This document shows, piece after piece, positions 45,301 through 51,005 of a stretch of DNA of 51,005 nt. Both the position numbers and the translations under genes were made by a program. The DNA comes from Halocafeteria seosinensis (lineage: Eukaryota; Sar; Bigyra; Bicosoecida): contig LVLI01000680.1 in assembly GCA_001687465.1 (NCBI GenBank), positions 1-51,005 of the forward strand. The letters are read 5' to 3'. The notes under the pieces are model-generated. The model saw nothing but the letters and a program-made list of their open reading frames with translations. It had not been told where the DNA came from and made no database searches. How positions within the stretch are numbered: the first letter of the stretch is position 1; each line of letters begins with the position of its first letter.

Positions 45301-46379
45301 ATCTTTACTATCGCCCCGAGCTTGCTGTGGGCTTCTTGCGTCGGTCTGCACTAGCCGATGTAAAGTTCTGTTTGGACCTGTGTCGCTTAGCGGTCGACGA
45401 AGATATAGAGGATGGTGCAAGAGGCATGAAGAACCATGCCTTACAATGTCGTGTAGAACTATTACAGCGAATGGGAATGGAAACCATGGAAGAAGCTATT
45501 TCGATTTTATGGAGAGATGTTCAAAGTGTACCTCAGATTCTAGATTTGATCAATCATGCTTCACGGGCGACGCTTCAGGAACGACAAACCCTAAGTAGGA
45601 CTTGCCAAACTAGCAGTGAGTTCGAAGAACAGAGTCAGAAACTGCAAGAGAGAGTAAAGTATCGTCACAAATCATGTATGAAGATATTACGTAAAGTTGC
45701 TATTGACAACTTTGATCCTTCTTTGGTAAAGAATTTGATTAAGGAAGTTGCACGGGACCAGAGTTTGGACTTGATCCCCTTGCTTCAGGACATTCTGACG
45801 AATCATTCCCTTCCAGGTGTTCCTTCGATAGTAAAGGACGTACTGCAGGAGTGTAAAGAGTGGGAAAGCATCCTTTCTATTGCAGTCGATTGGATGCAGA
45901 AGCAAGAAGTAATCAACTCCTTCCGTGAATACCATTGCCGAGTGAGAAAAGGGTATCGCTTTACCCCTGATACCACTGCTGAAGAACCAGAGCAGCGACT
46001 ACGCGATTTCTCATCCCAGGAGACACCAGAATTAGTTCTATTCGCTTGCGGACATATCTATAGTGCCTCCTCTCTGATCGGTGTAAACTCCGAGATGCAG
46101 CGACAACGGTCGGACAGCGGTATGAGCACTCCCACGAGGCAATCGAGCATAGATGAGAGCACTGATGATTCGGAATTCCGACGACGCTCGTTTAGCAGCA
46201 GAAGATCGAGAGCAGAATCTGGTATCAGCATTATCCCTTGGTCAGGACACCTGTCCGAAGTTGGCGCTCCAGAGGACGACAACGGTACTGGCCGCCGGAG
46301 GGGGAATGCATGGGCGGGCTTGAAGTATATATGTCCAAAGTGTCAGGACCACAGGTACGATGGTACGCTGGAAATATGA
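42346..46379 (+). CDS. VPS41: HOPS complex subunit VPS41 (2 exons, 1306 aa)
   Basis: Subunit of the HOPS tether that drives fusion of endosomes, AP-3 vesicles and autophagosomes with the vacuole/lysosome. Exons 42346-42762 and 42876-46379. The acidic N-terminus is followed by a WD40-like beta-propeller: SLLALGTSIGYICLCDF, VKFVKFDSTGEYIGVGSDSG, ISWHDNLLAWVS and QTLIVCWDNTLM line up in order with VPS41. A long alpha-solenoid (clathrin-repeat-like) covers the rest, with LLQRMGMETMEEAISIL and FDPSLVKNLIKEVARDQSLDLIPLLQD. The C-terminal RING is degenerate: FACGHIYSASS and YICPKCQ are separated by ~75 Ser/Arg-rich residues, and the first CxxC is not seen. It is much longer than human VPS41 (854 aa). 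The start is the first ATG. Its stop is 20 nt from that of ELP5. Confidence 0.9.
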
Positions 46380-46399
46380 ATAACCATAGCACCCAATAT

Positions 46400-47962
46400 T
46401 CAAATATCTAAATCGTCGTCTACATCGTCATCATCGTCACTGTCTGTATCCTCATCACCTGGTTCCACATAGATAAGGTTTCTTGGGGTGCCGCCTGCAT
46501 TCTCCGATTGAGGCCTGCTCGCCGTTGCAGATGCAGCCGCATCTCCTGCCACAGCTGCATTTTGCGACGACCGCGTGTACGGTAGCTGCAGCTTTGCTTT
46601 ATCTTGCTTCTCTTTTTCGGAGAGTTTCAAATTAAATGTAGCTTGTTTGATAGTCTTTTCCTGGGAGCACAACACGTGGGGAATTAAATGCTTAAGTGTA
46701 TAACGGGCCATGTCATTCGCTTACCATCTCTAACGCGTCTTCATCGACAGTAGTTTCTTCTGTCATTTTTTCTCCCATGTAAGCGGACACATTTGTATCG
46801 ATTGCACCGTTGGTCAATACTATGAAATCCTCTACCTTATTGCTTATTTTGCCGCTCTGTAGCAGTAGTGGGTAGCAGCGGACGATCATCAATGATACTT
46901 AACAATACAGAGAACATACTCGACTCTTATCAATAATTTCAACTTCCCCCAGGATTCTCTTCTGTCCAGAATCTTGGGAGACTTGAAGCTCCTCGGGAAC
47001 GTGTAGAACGAGGCTACAGAGTGACGATAGTGACACAATACTCGAGTCATCAGTTACTCCTGAGGGACATGGAACTACAATGCCACCACAGCAGGCTGCA
47101 TTATGCAATGATAGGACAAACAAAGCGTTGGGAGGATTAACTATTTCAAGCCCAAGCCTTCAAGGGAGTTGCGTACCTTTCCGCGTACGTAGTTGCCGTA
47201 GTGACTGAAGGAAATAAATGACCGAGCTTGGAGAGTTCTCTGCTAACATTGGTAGCAGCGAATCAAACACGATCGGCACCATCAGTGTATCTTCCCTAGC
47301 ATTCTTGGAACCAATTCGATCTAGTTGATCCTTTATAGCCGTTCTAAGTTCGTTCAGGTTTGCCACTAACAAACTATCTCCCTCGAGCGACGTATCGGCG
47401 TGATCAGCAAACGCATCGACAGCCCACATCCGGCGGAATCCTCTAGGAGGTAAGTCACTCTGTGACAACAAGACAAGACGACGAATCAAGATCCATTGAT
47501 TGGCGATAGCATTCTCACTGAAGCAAGCTCCCCACATACCGTGGCTACATAAATCCAGTTGTGGGAATCCGAAGTTTCCACGAGCATCCCGGAATCAAAC
47601 TGCAGCCATCATTAGCCCAATTAAGCGACATTTATTGAACGCAGCTACTTTTTGTAGACACTTACCTGCTTACAAATGTGGTAGAGCAAGCACATTGTGG
47701 CATTTGGCGTTGGCAAAACCGAGGAAGCCACAGGTTTGGAGGACCTCATTTCTTCCATGTAAGTGTTTCTGGTTTTCCTACGGTTCGAGAAACTTGACAG
47801 CGGTGGAATGGAACTGAGATCTCGATGGCTGCCATTTTCGGAATATATCAAGATTATAGGAGGAAGTCGTATATCGCTCTCCTGGGCTGACGCTGCCGGG
47901 TGCTGTTGGTCCAGTTTTTTCGCCAGTGCCCGATTCAGGCGGCATTCTCGAGAAGTGTACAT
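46400..47962 (-). CDS. ELP5: Elongator complex subunit ELP5 (6 exons, 413 aa)
   Basis: RecA-like subunit of the Elp4-5-6 subcomplex of Elongator, required for wobble-uridine modification of tRNAs in the cytoplasm. Exons are 47962-47666, 47599-47540, 47459-47189, 47140-46920, 46856-46725 and 46660-46400. The RecA-like part includes VPIVFDSLLPMLAENSPSSV and NALFVLSLHN. The C-terminal tail, ATFNLKLSEKEKQDKAKLQL with PYTR, ending in a strongly acidic stretch (DDDVDDDLDI), is the ELP5 hallmark. The intron between exons 3 and 4 is short (48 nt; an alternative donor 12 nt downstream would leave only 36 nt), so that junction is less certain. Exon 1 carries an uncertain polar N-terminus. Low sequence conservation is normal for ELP5. 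Confidence 0.8.
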
Positions 47963-48583
47963 TATTTCCCATAGATTGCACTAGTGTCTCAGTCTGGAAA
48001 TTTCCAGAAAATACAACAATAAGGCCATGAAAACCACGATTTGCTCTGCTCCAAATTGAAGCTGTTTTGTGAAGATGTACTACTTATGCTTAATGGAGTC
48101 ATTCTACGTTGCCCGCCAATCCTTTCGCCATTGTATCAAGCTTAGAATCTTGCGGAATAGCAACATACAGTAGGTTGCTATTCGCACAACTACACGTGAT
48201 TTTTTGTCTTGCAAATGCTATAGCCACAGACAGCTCACCTGGATTCCTCATTGCGCATTTGAGTTGATGACCCATACCGTATTGCAATGTTGGAGAGAGA
48301 TTGTTTCACTTAAGCATGCTAATAGCCGTTGTTATATCACTAAAACCGAGTGTTCACCAGGCGAAGAGAAGACAGTAAGACAATGCCCATGTAATTTTCT
48401 TGAAGAGTTCTGGTGGGAAATTCCTACGATCGGAAATTCCTACCGATGGTACGGTTAGCTTGTGATTTACTGGCTATTACAATTCTTGCATTGCATCGGT
48501 TATTTGCATTTTGGAGGAATTCATCGATCCATCCCCTACATATCTATATGGTATCAAGGTGGTGGACTACGACGAGATGGTAG

Positions 48584-48753
48584 AGTTCCGAGTGAACCAC
48601 CACCACAGTGCAGTGTGTACATGTGACCTGAAGTCACCAAGGTCAAAAGGGAAAACGGCACTCTCCAAGTTCCAACGCAGTTCCGAGCGAACCACAGTGC
48701 AGTATGTGACCTGAAGTCACAAGGGAAAACGGCACTCTCCAAGTACCAACGCA
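48584..48753. repeat. Imperfect tandem duplication (96-bp and 74-bp copies)
   Basis: Copy 1 is 48584-48679 and copy 2 is 48680-48753. Both begin GTTCCGAG and share long exact words, for example AAGGGAAAACGGCACTCTCC and GTGACCTGAAGTCAC. Copy 2 lacks about 22 bp present in copy 1, as several small internal differences. GTGACCTGAAGTCAC contains a small inverted repeat (GTGAC/GTCAC). Confidence 0.85.
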
Positions 48754-49319
48754 GCTCTTCGCTTCCGGGTACAGTTTTTCTTTTTGACCCACTTTCGTTG
48801 CAACTCGGCAGTATTGGTACTACATACTGGTAAGCGACGAAAATGTGACTGATGGCCCACCGGCAGTTGGATGTGAGCCGCTACACCAGACGCCAGCAGC
48901 GCTAACGAGGGACATGGTATCACGGTGCACAACCAATGCTAATGCTCTTTCCTGTCTTTCTCCTGCACTGACTACAGGCCTGGCTTGAGTCAATGATTTG
49001 TCCGATGGGTCCCAAGGGTTTCTGGAACGCGTTATTGTTACATAAAGCCTGACTTCGAGACTCGGAGCCGGAGTCCTTTTGGCCGAGAAGATTCTGGCAC
49101 GGCACAATAAACTTCTTCCAACCGGCAGAAGGGGATCCAAAGGGACAAAAAAGGTAGATCCTCCTCGTAGCTCCCCTTGCGAGAGAGGTTGCAGTACCGC
49201 TTTGGGAAGGAATTTATGCGGTTTGTTATGACTTTACGATTTAATGGCTATTAGGCGTTCTTAGGCATTATTAATTGACACGATAAACAGTTTGTGTTTT
49301 GCACCTGTGTCTGCGTGTT

Positions 49320-49359
49320 AAGGCACCCAGAGAAAAGTTGTCTCTGGGCCTTGTTTTTT
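49320..49359 (+). terminator. Hairpin followed by T6: possible Pol III-type or processing signal
   Basis: CCCAGAGA (49326-49333) pairs perfectly with TCTCTGGG (49341-49348) around a 7-nt loop. AAGG (49320-49323) and CCTT (49349-49352) extend the stem after a 2-nt bulge. A run of six T follows at 49354-49359. On the plus strand this looks like the 3' end of a short structured RNA made by RNA polymerase III. No tRNA, U6, 5S or SRP sequence was recognised upstream, so the call is tentative. Confidence 0.35.
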
Positions 49360-49516
49360 CTTGGATACGAATTGTACTACAAAATACAAACCATTCCTAC
49401 CCCCGGGGTGCAGTGATCCGTTAAACACTGCTGTGATAGCGAAGAGTGAATTATATTGCGTTACTTACCACGCACCTACGAGTCCTACGAATTTTCGTCC
49501 CGTCCCGTTCAGCGAA

Positions 49517-50929
49517 ATGGCAGCGGCGAACGAGCACCTTCTGTGGAAAACCTTAACCGAACTGCCCGAGCCAGATGGGGATGCTACCCTCGATGACTAT
49601 GACGACCTTCGCAACCGGAGGACAGACCAATACAATGAGTGCAGAGGTGTGCTCAAGTCTAACTACTCGGGAAGAACGTACTATTTGTACAGGATACAAA
49701 ATGCGCTGCGAGGCGCCGTCTATAAGGGAATCGCGATAAACCCCGAAACAGGTCAGCGCCAAGCGTTTGGGGTGAAGAGGCTCGATGGCGTAAGTTGTGG
49801 CAGTAACTTGTTGATATTCCTTCCTGTTTTTGGTTTATATTCATTTATGGTTTTCAGCAATGTGTAGCGAGAAATCTGTTCTTTGACATGGACGGGAATC
49901 TATATCGCCCGAACGATTCAGGTGACAACCTTATCATGGAAATCCATGCTATGCGAAATCTTGGTAGCGAGAATGCGCATATTCAACCCTTGGAGGAATT
50001 CGTCTATGTCGAAGGGACACACTGGCGCGACTACTTCATGATAATGCCATACTCGAATCGTACGTAGTGCTGACGCCGAAGTGTTCGTTTATTCTTGACA
50101 GCATTCGCACTCTTTTGCTATTTGTTCAGGGGGTGATCTACAGATGTGGATGGGAGCCTTGCAGATGGAAGATCTCTGGCGAAGCATTGCCTGGCAGCTC
50201 GTGCATGGTGAGTAACAGGGGTCTGTCACGAGCATCCTTTACAGTAGAGTCTCACTACTCGGTTTTGCACAGGGGTATCTTTTATGCTATGTCGCGGATT
50301 AAGCCACTGTGACATATCCCTTGAAAACGCCTTGGTGCAGGAACACCGCGATGGACGCTTGCAGGTGTTCATCCATGACTTTGGACGCGCTGTGGATTGT
50401 CCAAGATGTCCTGGAGCTGATGGATTACGTTTTCCGATTCCGTAAGTGTACTGTAGTTCCTTACGCGCAAGCAGGGCATTTCAGGAATAACACAGCGTTG
50501 TTTTATTGTTTCTTCTACAGCTGCGTGAAACCCTTGTACATGGCACCTGAACAACTTTTTGCTCATGCTCATCCAATCGATGGGGCGCAACTGGACATTT
50601 ACTGCCTCGGTATGACGCTGTATCTGTTGATTGTCCAAAACAAACCACCCTCTCCTCACATGCCGGAGAACGAAAGACTACCTAGGATGAGGGAAGCAAT
50701 GGAAAGAAGAGGTGCTTCAAAGCTTTGCCAAGACTTTATACTGAGCCTGGTGAGACAAGTGCCAGCCATGAGGAGCAGTGTCCTTGGGGAAAGAGGCAGA
50801 CGTGCGATGATTGAACACCCATGGTTCGAAGGCCTTCGCGATCCAGTTGCCATTCGCCAAGAGCTGGAACAGGTGGACGACGAAACTCAACGGCGGCAAG
50901 ATCGGTGGGTGGACCAAGAAGAGGCCTGA
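49517..50929 (+). CDS. Divergent serine/threonine-type protein kinase (5 exons, 376 aa)
   Basis: Exons are 49517-49789, 49858-50059, 50130-50207, 50273-50441 and 50521-50929. Kinase landmarks in order: putative ATP lysine K87 (FGVKRL), a possible alpha-C Glu in LIMEIHAM, hinge near FMIMPYSN, catalytic loop HCDISLEN (196-203; the Arg of HRD is Cys), DFG at 220-222 (HDFGRA), and APE at 249-251 (YMAPEQ). A GxGxxG loop is not evident (IQNALRGAVYKG). The activation segment between DFG and APE has three Cys. The C-terminal region ends in an EHPWFEG-like lobe and a charged helix. All residues strictly needed for catalysis are present, so it may be active despite divergence. Substrates are unknown, and I could not assign a kinase group. 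Frames upstream of 49517 lack an ATG. Confidence 0.85.
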
Positions 50930-51005
50930 GTGGGCTGAAAATTAGGAGGTCTACCGAGTTGACAAAGAACCCAAAAAAAAAGTACAGAAAAAACCGAACG
51001 ACAAC
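50930..51005. other. 3' flank at the right edge
   Basis: A-rich sequence after the kinase stop, with a run of nine A near 50973. Nothing further can be called before the window ends. Confidence 0.5.

Larger units (their letters stand above)
47963..49516. other. 1.55-kb gene-free region, the largest in the window
   Basis: Contains a tandem duplication (48584-48753), a 12-bp direct repeat GGAAATTCCTAC at 48416-48427 and 48432-48443, and a strong hairpin followed by T6 at 49320-49359. The region near 48820-49140 is open in several minus-strand frames, but none has splice or family support. An unrecognised non-coding RNA gene cannot be excluded. Confidence 0.45.

Noticed and set aside
42346-46379. 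Identification as VPS8 instead of VPS41
   Set aside because: Both have a propeller, solenoid and RING, but the N-terminal propeller blades (LALGT..., GVGSDSGEL, SWHDNLLAW) follow VPS41 in order.
48820-49140. Minus-strand open frame of 106 codons in the large gap
   Set aside because: Several frames are open here at once, none shows family similarity or splice-linked partners, and composition looks non-coding.

Overview
The window is nuclear DNA of a eukaryote with a compact, intron-containing genome. It holds about 20 protein-coding genes in 51 kb. Most are split by short spliceosomal introns (commonly 48-90 nt, GTRNGT donors, CAG acceptors). The proteins are eukaryote-specific: presenilin, the U5 GTPase EFTUD2, CWC27, CCT2, CHMP2, VPS34, VPS41, ELP5, an RBR E3 ligase and Golgi glycosyltransferases. 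Nothing is bacterial, viral or organellar, and I saw no transposon, CRISPR array, rRNA or convincing tRNA. The organism looks like a protist or alga, but I cannot name the lineage from sequence alone. The gene models below were built by hand: I chose splice sites by signal, by frame closure (every model sums to a multiple of three) and by homology remembered for each family.

Layout. At 0.4-3.4 kb lies a tandem pair of minus-strand paralogues of unknown family, each with a 7-nt micro-exon. At 4-6 kb is a CDF zinc transporter (minus), with a gamma-glutamylcyclotransferase-like gene (plus) diverging from it. At 7.2-15.3 kb are an AAAP amino-acid transporter, presenilin (minus), the spliceosomal cyclophilin CWC27 and a NIPA magnesium transporter. 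At 15.5-22 kb EFTUD2 (minus) diverges from CCT2 (plus). At 22-27.5 kb CHMP2 (minus) diverges from VPS34 (plus). At 27.5-29.8 kb is an LRR/hemolysin-III (PAQR) fusion protein. At 30.9-35.3 kb is a tandem pair of chondroitin-GalNAc-transferase-like enzymes. At 36.3-37.9 kb is an ariadne-type RBR ligase. At 38.8-41.4 kb is a large unknown membrane protein. At 42.3-48 kb VPS41 converges on ELP5. A divergent protein kinase closes the window.

Functional themes are endosome/vacuole traffic (VPS34, CHMP2, VPS41), spliceosome (EFTUD2, CWC27), membrane transport (ZnT, AAAP, NIPA), intramembrane proteolysis (presenilin), protein folding and ubiquitination (CCT2, RBR), tRNA wobble modification (ELP5) and Golgi glycosylation. 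Three convergent pairs have stop codons only 16-21 nt apart, and one divergent pair has start codons only 71 nt apart, so transcripts must overlap and promoters must be very short.

The most unusual items are the LRR-PAQR fusion with apparently lost zinc ligands, the paired 7-nt micro-exons, a CWC27 with a complete isomerase active site, an out-of-frame membrane-helix signal inside the unknown membrane protein, a Cys-rich loop in the amino-acid transporter, and a hairpin followed by T6 in the largest gene-free gap.
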